From Gnetum montanum (lineage: Eukaryota > Streptophyta > Gnetopsida > Gnetales > Gnetaceae), in contig MNCI01020673.1 of the NCBI GenBank assembly GCA_015680685.1, positions 489,300 through 528,706 on the forward strand: a DNA stretch of 39,407 nt, read 5' to 3'. Every line of letters starts with the position of its first letter. Position 1 is the first letter of the stretch. Below the pieces are notes generated by a model. The model was not told where the DNA came from and searched no databases. It worked only from the letters and a program-made list of their open reading frames with translations. The translations under genes were made by a program, and so were the position numbers. Below, one piece after another: positions 22,128 through 35,073 of the stretch.

Positions 22128-23652
22128 ATTATGCCTTGACAAACGTCTTTGGCACAGACATACGTCTAGCTTACCAATATTATTGGATGCTTATATTGCT
22201 TCTACGGAATCTGTGCACTCTTACAGGATCGAGTCAAGTTTGCTGAGCCTCCGCTTTGAAATTTGGCTTTGTGCGTTTTTTAATTTGACACTCCGTTAAG
22301 CATCGCGAATTCTTGGTAAACAATTAAAGAACTTCCAGAATTTTCTATGACAACATGGATGTTCATGTTTCTTCCCCTGAATCCATGTGCTGACGCAGCG
22401 GGTAGTTGATTTTAAGACTCAGAAACTGAGAGGCGTGTTTATACATTTTATTGTACACGGAATACGATTAATAGTAGCTATAGCACATTAATGTCATATT
22501 ATGAATTCCTGATTACGATGTTGTGGAGATGGGATAGAGGTGGATTTGATATTGGTTAAAAATTCCTATTAAAAATGCTGCTATTTTGGAGCAAAATATC
22601 ATAATGCTAGCATTTCCTAGAGGAATCTCTTATGTCTGGTTAGCTCCAGTGTCACATAATAAAAGGAGAACATGGGTGTCATTCAGTCAGGTTGGCAATC
22701 AAATTCATGTTGGGAGCTCCGGATGCATGGGTTTCTCCCCCTCACAAAACGGGCCGGTAAAGCCGCGTCCTTGGATGTGAGCAGGCAGAAAAACCATTGG
22801 GAATATGGCCCGTCTGCTAAATGGAATTTCTAGCAATGAGTGCAGCGATTGAGACTGGTTGCATGTGTAGGCAAGACGGCAAACTGATGGAAGACACGTA
22901 CGTTTATTTGACCTTGGGGAGAATCCAAAGACGTCCAGAAGCTATGCATATTACAAACTGAGATGCTTAATTAGGAAAACCTACTTAATAAGGAAATTTA
23001 GAATTATGGGTGCAAAGAAAAAAAGTAGCATATACACAAGCAGCAAGGGACCAGGGAATCGGCTCTACGGAATTAAGGGGGTCACCAGGTAAGAATCCAA
23101 GAATGGCCGTTGGATGATTATCTTAAGTTTTTATGTTTCTTAGTTTGCCAATCATTTTCCTCAAAGATGTTGCAGCAGGGAGAATGACATTAAAAAGCCT
23201 GTTAACACTGTATAGAAGGGGCACACATGACACATGCAACGAGGAGTCAACAACAATAAAAGTATTACATTACATCAAATTACAGGGGTTCGGCTTCTTC
23301 CAAGGCAAGGGACGCACGTGTGGCAGCAACCGAGAAGGCAAATCAGCAGCAGCTTGAACATAGGGGCGACTGATGTTTCTTCAATCTCAGGTATCATGGC
23401 GACACACGCATAAATGTCATGTCAACGTATTCACCGCTGTTGGCAACTCGTCGAAGCATGGCTCATTGGCTCCAAGCACAACCATGGGTGTCAATGTCAT
23501 GCAAAGCTGCTCATCCGACAAACGCCATGATCCTCCAAAAAGCCTCATTTTAAATGCTGCTGCTTGCTGAATCTGTGTTTATTGCAGCTGTGCTTCTGTC
23601 TCCTCCTTGGACTACAGCGGTACCCTACTTTCGCTTTAAGTACTTACTAACC
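22128..23652. other. Intergenic region between the DFO-like and MAKR-like genes
   Basis: It includes the 3' UTR of the upstream gene and the promoter and 5' UTR of the downstream gene. Open frames at 22586-22780, 23133-23357 and 23373-23570 lack recognisable content. No RNA gene or repeat stands out. Confidence 0.5.
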
Positions 23653-23703
23653 ATGGCCTGGCACTGCCATGGTGGCGTCTGTTCCAGGTTCAGGGTTCTG
23701 TAG
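23653..23703 (+). CDS. uORF overlapping the MAKR-like start codon
   Basis: ATG in a good context (ACCATGG) opens a 16-codon frame, MAWHCHGGVCSRFRVL, which ends at TAG 23701-23703. That is past the main ATG at 23669 and in another frame. If present in the mRNA it should lower initiation at 23669 and may favour re-initiation at the in-frame ATG pair 23735-23740. Whether it is transcribed is not known. Confidence 0.4.
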   Translation: MAWHCHGGVCSRFRVL

Positions 23704-24619
23704 AAGGTGGTCTGGAGTGGAGAGAAGTCGATCCATGATGGGTGAGCGTTATAGTTGTGTGAGTCTGGATGAGTTTCTGTATTTTGACATTGACCTTAGT
23801 CACAGTAACAACAACCAGATTCCTTATACGCAAGAGGAGGAGGATGATTTTGAGTTCGATTTGTGCATATCTAATTTGGGTTCCCCAGCGGATGATCTGT
23901 TCTGCAAGGGCAGGCTGCTGCCTCTGCAGATTTATCCCAACCCACAATTGATCTCCTGCCTCCCACCTGAGTCCCCTTCCCCTTTTGCCAAGTGCCCTGC
24001 TGCAAGTCACAAGTCCCAGTTGCCGAGTCTGCTCAAGAGCGTGACCAAGTGGAAGATTTCGCTGTTGGGTCTCCGGAAGACAACAAAATCTGCTGATTTA
24101 CAGAGCCCCAGCTGTTGCTGCCCTACAACACATGGCCAGCGCAAGAAAAGGCTTCTCACTGTGAAGTTCAAGGTCATGGAGGTTTCTCTGTTCTCAAGAG
24201 ATGGCTCCAGAAGGTCCTCTGATTCTGAGGCAGATGAGCCCTGCAAGAAGCCCAACAAAGAGAGCAGCAAGGCCAAGCACATTCTCCACAAATATGCCAA
24301 AATGATCAAGTACATCAAGGTCTCTCACAGGCATTTTCACAGGGAGTCGGCTTCCTCAAAGAGGACTCACCTGAAAATGGTGTACAGGCAGAACCCCAAA
24401 AACCACCTGCCCTCCAAAATGCCATCCACGGACAGCACTTTGCTGGAGCTACAAAGTGCCATTCAAGGAGCCATTGCCTACTGCAAGCAATCTAATTCTC
24501 TGGATGGTAAGTCACAGATATCTACTTTCTAGTTTTTTCCCCAATTCTTCTTGATCACTCAATAGCAGATTTGTTGTTCCGGTGCTTAATTTCCCTATAT
24601 ATGTGTTTCAGGGAGATGA
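23669..24619 (+). CDS. MAKR: MAKR-type membrane-associated kinase regulator, two exons
   Basis: Exon 1 is 23669-24506. A GTAAGT donor follows, and exon 2 starts at 24612 and ends at a stop 24617-24619, giving 281 residues. The family hallmark is near residues 67-95: acidic then FEFDLCISNLGSPADDLFCK followed by GRLLPLQ. A basic central segment (KSVTKWKISLLGLRK, QRKKRLLTVKF) and HKYAKMIKYIKVSHRHFH follow. The C-terminus TLLELQSAIQGAIAYCKQSN matches the conserved tail of MAKR proteins. In Arabidopsis MAKRs (relatives of BKI1) bind the plasma membrane through Lys/Arg-rich segments and modulate receptor kinases through the C-terminal peptide. The acidic stretch EEEDDFEFD precedes the hallmark. Translation could start at Met23-24 instead, since the first 22 residues are not obviously conserved. 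Confidence 0.75.
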
Positions 24620-27167
24620 AATTCGTCTGTCATGGGACTCTTTATAAGGAATTTATGGTTATGGATTTCGTGGCAGATGGCTCGTTGCCAGCCAAGGTTG
24701 GCAATCTCCGTGACACTAACTTCCAGTTGGACAACAGGAGAGAGTTCTTTCAGGGAAACCTTCCGCTGGTTACGTGACTACAACACGAACCGATTACACG
24801 AACTATGTATCTTTGTTCATAAATTATAAACACTGATTACCTGTGGTTTCTTTCCAAAATCAGTTCTATACCTTTTTCACTTTTTAGGGACTTTGAGTGA
24901 CCGACATCATACAATGCCGCTGAAGAAAGACATTCTACTGATGTTAATTAACATTGCAATATTCCTCGAGATAAATAAAAAGAAAAGGTTTAAAACAAGA
25001 ACTGAAGGAATACCTCCAGTTATTTATCACGCAGAAAGAGAAACGATCAAAACTTGGTAAATTTTGCAGTTTCATCCTTTTGATCGCTGGACTGTTTGCT
25101 CATACTTTGTTTCCATCCCTCCTTGTTTGCTGCTAGACTGTTCTGTCAACGATCAAATGGAAGCTTGTACTAATGAGTCAGCCCCTAGGCACATGCCAGG
25201 TTTTTTGGGGACCGCAGCAATTATAAAACTTCGATGCTATGCGGGAAAACCTAACCTGTTTCAGGGCCCAGTAAGTAACTGCTCTTGGCTCAAACCCAGG
25301 TTTACAACTTGACTGCGAGACACGCCCTTTGCTATTACTTAATTTCCTAACTCTGTTTTTGCAAAATAATTATTTTTGTAGCTAAAGCAAATGTGTATGC
25401 TAATTTCCCATATAATTTGGGCGCAAGTCCACGGCTTTTATTCTAATGTTATCTAGAAATGGTTGTTGAGTTCCCTTGTGCGAGGGAACTTACTGTCACA
25501 ATAGGATTGAATGTCATGTCTTCGGCTTTTTTGACAAATGTGTTATAAAAGTAACATCAGGAAGCTAAAACCTATCTTTATCCTAAACTTTTTGAATAAA
25601 AAGCCATTTTTGGAATCTAAGCTTGGTCACAGTAACAATACGAGGATAAGGATGGTGAGAAATGCTGTGCAAGACGTCGGCCACATGGACATTTTGTACA
25701 ATTCGATATTAACAAGGGTCGTTAAAATGCTTTGAACACACCAAAAGCTCCATGGCTTGGCTTGGCTTGGAGGATACAAGGTCTAGCAGAGTCTCTGGTA
25801 ACTCCAAATACAGGTTCTAAAGCGCGATCGATCTCCCCACTGGCATAAATATTCGAAAAATTCAAGGCTACACGACCTCAAACCTGTACCTTCAAACTTA
25901 AAACTCAAGCTGCAGCTCGCCATCCTTGCATCCGAGCACTATCTGGATCATGAAGACAAAGGATTACCGTAACATTTGATACAGCACTATAAAAAACATG
26001 GACTTAAATATGGGCTCATGATCATTTCCGAAATTTACCATGTGTCTTTGTTCAACATTTAACAGAAATACCATATTAAACTTTCTCTTAGATACTTTTT
26101 GGGTGGCATTTTGCCATGAGACTATCATTTTAAAATAGGTCAAGATGCCAGGGGTTTAGACTCACAGTACGAAAATAAAAACCAGGGTTCAAATAAACAA
26201 TGCTACAAAATATCTAGTGGATGCGTTCTGTTTATTTTAAATCTATAAGAATTAACTGACCCGCTATTAGAATGTTTGACATTGACCAAGGTTTTAACGA
26301 GGTAACCGTGTTTTCTGATTACAAAAAAGAATATAACAGAAAAGCGAAGTGAATAGAGAATGTAAAATAGTAATTAATTATAAATACATCTAAACCTTCT
26401 GGCCTTGTTAAGGTGCTCCGCATATATTCTGATAATTTCCTGCAAATTGCATCTAACAATAACCAGCAATGATCGATAGCTTACCTTTACTTGCAACTTC
26501 CACATCAAATAAAGAAGTCCTTACGTAATTTGCACAAATCTAACAACAAATACGAAAAAAGCAACCTCTATGTAACCTAAACATAATTTTACTGAATAAA
26601 ATCACCTAATAGGCCGTAACCCACAAATACTGTCCCAAAACCTGCAAAAAAATGGTGTAGATAACAACCCATGTGATAAATACATGGAGTTGTAAAACAC
26701 TGTATTCGCAACAATGCAACAGTTGTAACCATGACATTTATATCGTGGAATATTGTTGATTATTGCATATCATACAAAAGCTCTTAAAAGCTAATTGAAT
26801 AGGATGATACATGATATTACAAATTTGAATTAATTCTACATTGCTCTCTGCAAACATGCTTGGAGAACTGAAACTAAACGAAAATTTCCCTAACCATTTG
26901 AACATATATTATTTCATTTGCTATTGCAGCAATATTGAATTGAAACTAGGCTCACTTGTAGATCCTGAAGTACAACAGTCTCAGCAAAAATGACCACGAA
27001 TGCATGCATCCTAAGAAGAATTCTTGTACAAATGAGTTGCAACTTTGTACCATGGATTCCGGTCATCCACAAAGGTAACAACATGTTGTCAGAACTGAAA
27101 GCAAGGAAGAAGAAAATCCATGCGCTGTTCACATTTTCGTTATAAGCATCTTAGGCAGTAGCCAGTA
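24620..27167. other. Intergenic region between convergent MAKR-like and SCAR genes
   Basis: It holds the 3' UTRs of both genes; AATAAA occurs near 24974 for the plus-strand gene. Small frames at 25064-25312, 25538-25735 and 26914-27132 (minus) show no family signal. The rest is AT-rich with nothing I can name. Confidence 0.5.
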
Positions 27168-30100
27168 TCAAGTATCACTCCAGTCATCATCTTCTCCTTC
27201 TTCGTCACTCCCTTCGTATGCCTGATTTCAGTTAAGTGAAACAGTTAGGGCTACTAACATACACAACTTAACACCTTCCCAAACACTCTGTAGTAACTAA
27301 TAGTAGCAAAATAAAAATATTGCCTGACCTGCCGGATTGCATTTGCCTTCTCTAGGATGGCTGCCACATTGATATTAGTCACAGGCCGAGAAATAGTTGG
27401 TTTTGTTACAGGAGTTCGTCTCAAGTTGAATGACTGAAAATTAACGTCAGTAAATATCCTTAGTGAACTAAACTAGTCCTCAATACTGGCTTTATAACAA
27501 GGTTAACAACCAAAAACAAAAACAAAAACAAAATAAAATAAAACTGATACCAACCTGGCTTCTTATCTGCTCAAGTAAAACTTCTCTATTATCTTGGGAT
27601 TTGCTGGTATTAGGAGCTTGGTTGGACACCTTCTTTAACTGAATAACATGGTGAAAACAAAAGTAAGTCATCAACATCTTGTGCAGCCTCTGCGATATAA
27701 TTTAAGAATGCAGCATAATTTACAGGGCAGTTATTTTATTGAATCATACCGTGCTTTTGTCATGTGATGTTATTTCTTCAATAAGCGAATCATTTCTCTG
27801 TGGAGCATTCTTTTGCATTTTGGATGCTAAATCAGAGGTGCTTATATTCAGCCTACCATTGTCAAAATTCAATTGAGGTGGAGGAGGCGGAGGAGGTACA
27901 GGTGGATGGACTTGAACCGAACCTGGCAAGCTGGTTCCATGGTGAATGCTGGACTTACCCCAGTCTGCAGGAGGAAGAGGAGGAGGAGTAGGCAACATTT
28001 TGGCATCTGTATCTGTGGATTGTTCAGATGCAGAAATTTCTGGGATTATTGTAGCAGAGCTTCTTGTGCTTGATTGATGAGGTTCCTTCTGAGGCACCGG
28101 GGAATGAGGCCTACTTGATCTAAGAGATCTCGGTGATGATCCCAGTGAAATGTTAGGCGACTGTGATGGGCTGCGGCTTGGCTTTGTCTCTGGACTACTG
28201 CATTTAAGATTCAAGAACGAATGATCTTTAGCCCTTGGACTTCCCAAACTTGACAGAGAGCTTGTGGATGAAGCTCCAGGAGAGCCCGTATCTTCTTCAT
28301 CACTAAGAACAATCCTTCCAGAATAAACTGCAATTTCTTCAGAAGAATCTGACAACCTATGTGAAAACTGGCGAGAAGTGATCCCAAATTCATCGATGCT
28401 TCTATGCTCGAAATCTTCATTTATAGCTGTAGACCTACCCTCCTCTTGTAATGGAGGACAAGATCTAATTTGCTGGTCAATTTGATGATGCTGCTCCTGA
28501 AGGTTCTCACTGCTTGTAGAAGATAAGGAGAGTGGTGACTCCGGCCCCGATTGGAACGTTATTTTAATAAACTCGATGGTTGGCGAAGGAGGCTCACCTT
28601 CCACTTCTTCTTTTGCAGGAACATCAACAACTGGTTCTTCCGGCAGATCTGCCCCCGCAGGTTTCACTGGCCGAATTACACTTAGGAGCTGTGTATCTAA
28701 TTCATTGGAATTCTTGGAACCTCTCTCTGATGTCAAATTGCTAGATGAGGTGCTGAAGACTTCAGATGATGTCCCAATGTGTTCTGCCCGGGGCCTAATA
28801 TCAAATATGCTTTTGAATGACCCAGAGCTTAGGCTTGGTTTTATAGAATGGCTATCTTCAGCGGGAGCAGGAACCTCTACGTCAATAACATTACCCGGTC
28901 TTGCTATGGTTGATTCCTCTGAAACACGCTTCTCAAAAACATCGTCCACTGAATCACCAGAAGTGACAATTTGTTCTGATTGAACATGTAAATCTTTGAT
29001 GGGGATATCCTCTGCTTTCCATATATTTTCATCCTCAACACTAGTAATTCCCTTATTCTGGTAACTGTCTGCCATATCTAATGTAGGTGACTCCAGAGAT
29101 TGGTCTAGGTCAGAATCTTGTAATCTCGACACGCTTTCCTCCATCTTCAAACCCTCTACATTCGTTTTCTGTGATACTGAAATGTGTTCATCATCATGAG
29201 CACTGATGGATGCATCTAAGTGTGTGTCAATATTTAAAATGGTTTGGCTGGCTTCTAAGCCCTCGCCAGAGCCCGGTCTCTCATATTCGAAGTCTTGCTC
29301 GTGTTTAATGGCACAAACATCTTCCTTGACAACTGCAGATTCCACTGACAACTCTCTATCTGTCGTAGGGGAAGATATATTTGCTGGACTTTCCCTGCAA
29401 ACCAAACTGGAGTCTGCGATACCCATGTTGTCATGTGTTGTTGTCTCTGAAGCATGGATATCCAAAAGAATAGAGCGCAACTCGTCAGGTGCCGCTCTGC
29501 CAAAATAACTTTCATCAAGCTTAGACATTGTTGTTTGTGGCTCTTTAATACCTACATCTTCCTGCAATGCTTTGGATACAATAACTGGTTCATCAGCTGC
29601 AGTGCTTTTGATATCTGCACCATGTCCAGCCAGTATCTCGTTGGTATTTAACGTCTCTTTGTTTGCAGGTACCTCAGCAGGCATTTGAATCTCTTTGGTT
29701 ACATCCTCAAATTCTTCAGCGGTTGAGGGACCCCTTATGATACTTGGGATATGGTTCTTATTGAAAGTTGATGTTACATTCCGGATGTCAGCTAAATCTA
29801 TGGGACCACTGTTCTTTTGTTCAGAAGATTCCACATTCAAGGCATCAGTGGATTTGTCGCTAGAACTTTCAATAGGAATGAGGACAGAACCAGGGCTTTG
29901 TTCAAGGCTTGTATCAGGGGGATAGCGTTTCAATGGCACATCATACGCTGCAAATTCGATGCTAGAAGGATCATCCAAGTATTTCTTAGAGAAAGGATCT
30001 ACCTTCGACGACTCATCTGAGGATTCACCGTTGTAGAAAGAACCAGCTTCTGCATCAATAAAGCGGGAATGCATGCTGCTCATCTTGCTTGATACTACAC

Positions 30101-33100
30101 TTGTTTCATGATTTAATGTATTATGATCCTCATGTTTGGTCCTTCCCTCAGAATCTGTGTCAATTTCTGATTCTATAGTTGCAAGAGCATCCATGTAATT
30201 ATCTGCCTCGCTGGCTGCATCATCATTTTCAAATTTTGAACCAGCAATCTCTGCCTCCTTTTTACCATCCATTGCAATATTTCCATCAGAAACGTCCTGT
30301 TGACTCCACGTTGTCTTTTGATGTACACTGACATAACTACTTGCTTTATAGAGGTCTGCATCAGAGACATTTGATAGATTGTCTGTAGTATCATCTTTGT
30401 AAAATTCTTTTGGAGTGGCTAATTCTGTCTTCTTCTGATCATATGTATCGTTTCTGGTATGCTCATGACAAGATGAATCAAATGAAACCTTCGTTTGACG
30501 TCCTGCAGTTACCTGCTTCTCTGAAGGGAAGCGTAAAGAGCTATCAGAGTCTGACTTGACATTCATGGCGTTAGATAAAGATAAAGAACCAAGCGGACCG
30601 GTTTCGATGGGTTTGGGTGAACCAAAGGTCTCATAAGGAACTTGTAAAGACGAATTGCCATCTTCTTCATTCAGGTACAACAAGCTGTATGATTGTTTTA
30701 ATTTTAATTTCTGGGGACCAGTGTTCACATAAATTTTCTGTTTATACATAGGCTGGTCCAGATCTAGAGAGGAATACCGAACCCTGCATGGATGTAAAAT
30801 CAATATATCATCTAATGAACAAATTCCATAAGGAAGTGCAGGATTGTGAAGTATCATAGCTGCTTCAAAAATTTCCAAAACTGTGAAAGAATAGGGTTGC
30901 AGGTCATACCTAGCATTAGCAGGAGCAACCTCAGCAGCTTCACCATTTCTCCTTCTTCGCCCTTTTTTCTAGTGTTCCCATGTGACATTAGTCAATAATG
31001 AAACAAATTGCAATTAGAATCACTGCAAAAAATTATTCAATAAATCTACTAACTTGGTTTTAAGTGTCAAATGATATTTTCTGTTTATATATAGATAGAT
31101 AGATATATATGGCCTGGTTGCTGTGGAAAATGGGCAAGGGCTTGTTAGGGCATCCTCCAGAAGTTAGAATGATAATGACGATGAAATAGATATATATATG
31201 AAAATTATGAAAAGGTAAACCCGGTTCTATAGTGGCCGGGGCACATCCAGTAACAACAATTCTTAAATGAAGCAAACCAGAACAAGACCGGAAATCGTAA
31301 CAAAGATAGCAACAGAAAAAAAAATCAAGGGAGGGGCATAAAAATTGAAGCCTAATAGCCTCCATAACAACTAACCAAGTCTTCACCAATACAACTATAT
31401 GACCATGACAAAATAAAAGGCCGTTCTGTTAAATATTCAATCTATTGTACAAGAAAATATAATCTCTAATTGTCAACTATACCAACTACTAATATAAAGA
31501 GGGTTTCAAGGTTGACCACAGGGACAAACAATAACACATTGTAAAGAATTTGCAGTACAGAAATTTTGAAAGCATCTTTAACTAAGGTAACGGAGTTTTG
31601 AGTATGGACATCCATAACCTTTACCATTATGAAAAGTCTGGCATTGACTGTCAATAAGAAATTTAACCAATAAGGCAGTTAACGAAAATTAAAATATATG
31701 TGCATCAGTACCTTGCGTGCTTTCTTCTCCTTTTGTATCTTTTCAGCTTTCATCAGCTCCGAGCTAGCCCATTCCATTTTAAAAAAGGATGGATCTGTAT
31801 ATCTCTTGAGACAGGCTCCAGCACCTGCAACATCAAATCTGAAAGTAGATTGCAGTATCAGTTAAATGTTTAAACAAAATTTACAATTCCCGATATCTCA
31901 AAGCATTGTCTTAAAAATTTATTTTAAAGATAAATTATACGTATCGATTGAAGTTCTGTTTAGCATGTATAATACTATACTTGTCCAGAAGAAACAGTCG
32001 TGGTGGCCCCCGACATTCTTCATAGGAATTCAAAATAAAACGTGGCAAATCTCCTTGGGTTAAATGATTCTGTTCAGTTCGAATACTAGCATGCCAGTCC
32101 ACACCTGCATGGTAAAAGATGACATACATTAATGCTAACAAATTGAAACAAATTGTCAGAAAATATATTTCATTTCTCATTTAAAATATCCAAAATCTGT
32201 GAATAAATGTCAATTTGAATCTCAACAGAAGTGAATGGATGGAACAGAATTCTTACAGCCTACTGGATGTCACTGAGATGATGATGATATTTAAATTCTT
32301 ATTAACGTTATATGAATTTTCATGAATCTTTTGCACCAAGTTGAAATGCTTATTCACTACTTAGCAATATGCAGTAACCGTACACATCATGTTTTAATGC
32401 ATGCTATGGACCATGCAATAAAGTCCCTGTGGCTGATGCAGACAATGGTAAGAAGGTATGTGGCAAACCTCAAAACACGTTTTATGTTGTATAATATATC
32501 AGATGCCCAGAAGATGATGTAGATAGGCATATTTTTCTACATGATGAAGATCCAAATGCCTGTAGGCTCGTGGACCCAATTTAACAAGAGAAGTACGCTG
32601 TCCGTATTTAAATTTTATCATTAACATAATCATCTTTTTGCCTATTCCAGAAAAGAAAAATTGTTCATGTCTGTCTTTTCATATTAAGCATCAACTAATT
32701 ACCTGAACGTTGAAAATGAAGAAGATTGGAAAACAGCAGAGAATTAAAAGTTGCTTTGATCATTTGCTCAAAAATTTTATGTTTATGTATTTGATCATCT
32801 AATTATTTATTTGTAGCAAGCTTTTTTTACCAAGGGGCTATCATTTGGAGTGATGGTAAGGCAGTTGTTTCTTAATATGAAAAACATGGGTTCAAGCCTG
32901 AGCACAGCCACTCAAAGAGGTGAGCATTCATTCATCCACTGATCCTCTGGGACCCTTGGCTGCATAAGCATTGAGCAATATTTTTTAGCAAAATTCTGAC
33001 CTCATAAAAAGTCTCCCTTCAAGTCCATGTTCATAGCTCCTATTGTTTTCTAGCAGTTTGAAGAATCTCATAAATGCTCAAAAGGCAACTAATGAAATAA

Positions 33101-35073
33101 AATTTTCTTGGTGATACAACAGCAAATAATTTGGGTTAAATCTGAACATTTTTGAGTGAAATAAGCTAAGTATGAATTTTGGTCATTTTATAGGACCTTG
33201 ATATGCAAATGCAAGAGTACAATGAAGCAGTACCCGGTGTATATGCAAAACGAAGCTGGTCATTTCTAGTTAATAAATCCTTTTCAATCAATGGAAACTC
33301 AGCTTCAAGCTGTTGCACACGTATCATAAGCCCATGGCCTCTAGCAGCAGTTGTCATCAATTCTTCATGTAAATCATGAAATACCTCTGCAGCAAACCTG
33401 AAATTTGAAACCAAGTAAGAAATACCAAACACTTGTAACAAGATGCACATGGTGAGCTTACCTTAATTTGAAAGACATATGTATTAGAGCATGCAAAATA
33501 ATCAGTTTCAATGATAAGTTTGTTTCACATGTAATATCTCTAAACTTTATAATCAGAAATATTATCCTTTTATGGTCATGGATCTGTTTATATATTGCTT
33601 GTACACTCCTATACGTGCAGGTAACTTAGAGATAATGTTAGTAAACCCAGTAACAGTGTTTGGAAAAAATGGGCATGAATGCTTTTAATGGCTGTAAACA
33701 TATTATTGTAATACATAACAATTATCTGCTATAATGGATCTTATCATGTAATCCAACTTATTGATTACAACACTTATAACAGACAACAGATGCTGGTGCT
33801 AAACCTAATTAAATAGGTTCATGAGTGATAAGATCACTTGTAATAGCTAGTTGGTATAACAACTATCTGCTATTATAATGGATCTTATCATGTAATCTGA
33901 TTTATTGATTACAACACCTATAGCACACAACAGATGCCGGTGCTGGACCTAACTAAATAGGTTCAGGAGTGATAAGATAGTTGTAATAGCTGGTTGGTAA
34001 GAAAGGATCACCCGCTATGCTTCAAAAAGCTGTCAGAACATAGGGTGCTTTCCCTAAAAGAGGCTATACATACAAGCGGAACGCATGTTGTTTTATTTTA
34101 TTCGTTGTTATGGACTTATTATTTTCATTGTATTTTTAAGAGCTAAAGATACACTAAAAAGAACAAACAAAACAGTTATCGTTTGTGATTGGCAATTGCT
34201 AAAACTATAATCATTTTTAAAGTGCACGAATTTTTTAAGGGCAATAAATGGCAAACCAAGTTCTATAGTGGCCAGGTCACAAAATTTCGGCAAGAGACAT
34301 CAATAAGTCCTTAGACAATTCAACTACTTTTATGAGCATCTATCATTAAAAAGAGATTAATTCTGCTTATGCTAAGTGTTAGGCATTCTGAATGGATATA
34401 GATGTGAACATCTTCAAGGAGTATCATAAATTGGTTGACAAATTTATAAAGCATATATTAAACTGAAACTGAAACTGAGGTTTTATTATGGCCGAAGAGC
34501 CAAAGGATCTATTGGATGGGCATTACATTTGTTTCATTAAAATTAAATATTGACTCAACAAAATCACCAACCTAATTAATGGGCTTTTGCACTATGAAAA
34601 TTTGGATAATTAATAAGCAATTGACTTACAGATATAAGTATTTTGGGGGAGAAAAACGGAAGGCAAAAGACATAGCTGGCAATAAGATGATCTCTACAAT
34701 CACAAAATACATTCTAACACATAACTGGCAATAGTGATGATGCGCTATCGCATTCTAAAACCTCAAGAAGAGATTTTCAAATTTTCACAAAATATCCTGT
34801 TGAATACATTAATAGATAATGCAACCAATCATGCAAAAGTCACTTTAAAAGAAGAAGGATACTCGGAATACCAACACAATTATAAAGGCAAATAAGAAAG
34901 AAAGTAAAAGAACCATACTCTGCTAAGTCACCCAGCTGTCGAACAATGCCCACGAGTCCTGCCATGCAAACCCCTTCAAGCATGCCCTGAGGATCATCCT
35001 TACTTGCAGTTCTGTAAAGGTCTGGATTTGCAAGACTGTACTCATTTCTGATTTCATATCTCACCAACGGCAT
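27168..35073 (-). CDS. SCAR: SCAR/WAVE family Arp2/3 activator, nine coding exons
   Basis: Coding exons on the minus strand are 35073-34919, 33397-33234, 32104-31981, 31838-31712, 30968-30910, 30783-27750, 27638-27555, 27433-27329 and 27221-27168. All borders are GT-AG, phases agree, and the total is 3906 nt, 1301 residues. The SCAR homology domain (residues 1 to about 190) opens [20 protein letters not shown] and includes [30 protein letters not shown] and ending helices. A basic patch ([14 protein letters not shown]) follows. The 3-kb exon encodes a Ser/Glu/Asp-rich linker, ending in proline runs (about 1140-1180). The C-terminus has a WH2-like [17 protein letters not shown] (from 1239), a central helix [13 protein letters not shown] and an acidic tail with Trp1298 (DDDWSDT). 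In plants SCAR is the output subunit of the SCAR/WAVE complex that turns on Arp2/3 actin nucleation at the cell cortex. Confidence 0.93.
30784..30909 (-). other. In-frame, stop-free SCAR intron 5
   Basis: The intron has AG|GTATGA and ATGCAG|GG borders. It is 126 nt long (42 codons) and open throughout, so its retention would insert 42 mostly hydrophobic residues (starting YDLQPYSF) after the basic patch without breaking the frame. Confidence 0.6.
31217..31244. repeat. Short dispersed repeat in SCAR intron 4
   Basis: The core GTTCTATAGTGGCC and its flanks (AAACC before, CAC after) recur at 34253-34280 in intron 1 in the same orientation. This looks like two copies of an old element. Confidence 0.35.
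32838..32990 (+). mobile_element. tRNA-derived SINE-like copy in SCAR intron 2
   Basis: GGAGTGATGGTAAGGCAG (A-box-like, from about 32848) and GGGTTCAAGCC (B-box-like, 32888-32898) have tRNA-like spacing. It runs antisense to SCAR. The 3' end is uncertain. Confidence 0.45.
33718..33999. repeat. Imperfect tandem duplication in SCAR intron 1, unit about 141 bp
   Basis: Unit 1 starts at 33718 and unit 2 at 33859. Both contain ATAATGGATCTTATCATGTA, TTATTGATTACAACACCTAT-like, CAACAGATGC and GAGTGATAAGAT. Within each unit GATCTTATCA and TGATAAGAT are inverted repeats. Confidence 0.75.
34440..34520 (-). mobile_element. SINE tail fragment in SCAR intron 1
   Basis: Reverse complement CCTCAGTTTCAGTTTCAGTT matches the 3' tail of the SINE-like copy at 19531-19550 and follows GGCCATAATAAAA. 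Only the 3' part is recognisable. Confidence 0.35.

Noticed and set aside
23690-24318. Minus-strand frames opposite the MAKR-like gene
   Set aside because: They mirror the coding exon and show no recognisable protein.
28576-28983. Plus-strand frame of 135 residues opposite SCAR
   Set aside because: It is the complement of a Ser/Glu-rich coding exon; no family signal, no start context.
27744-30878. A single 1044-residue gene starting at 30878
   Set aside because: It is the large SCAR exon read back through intron 5. The true protein enters this frame by splicing at 30783 and leaves it at 27750.
31093-31112. GATA/TA microsatellite in SCAR intron 4
   Set aside because: It is a short simple repeat typical of plant introns with nothing further to support a role.
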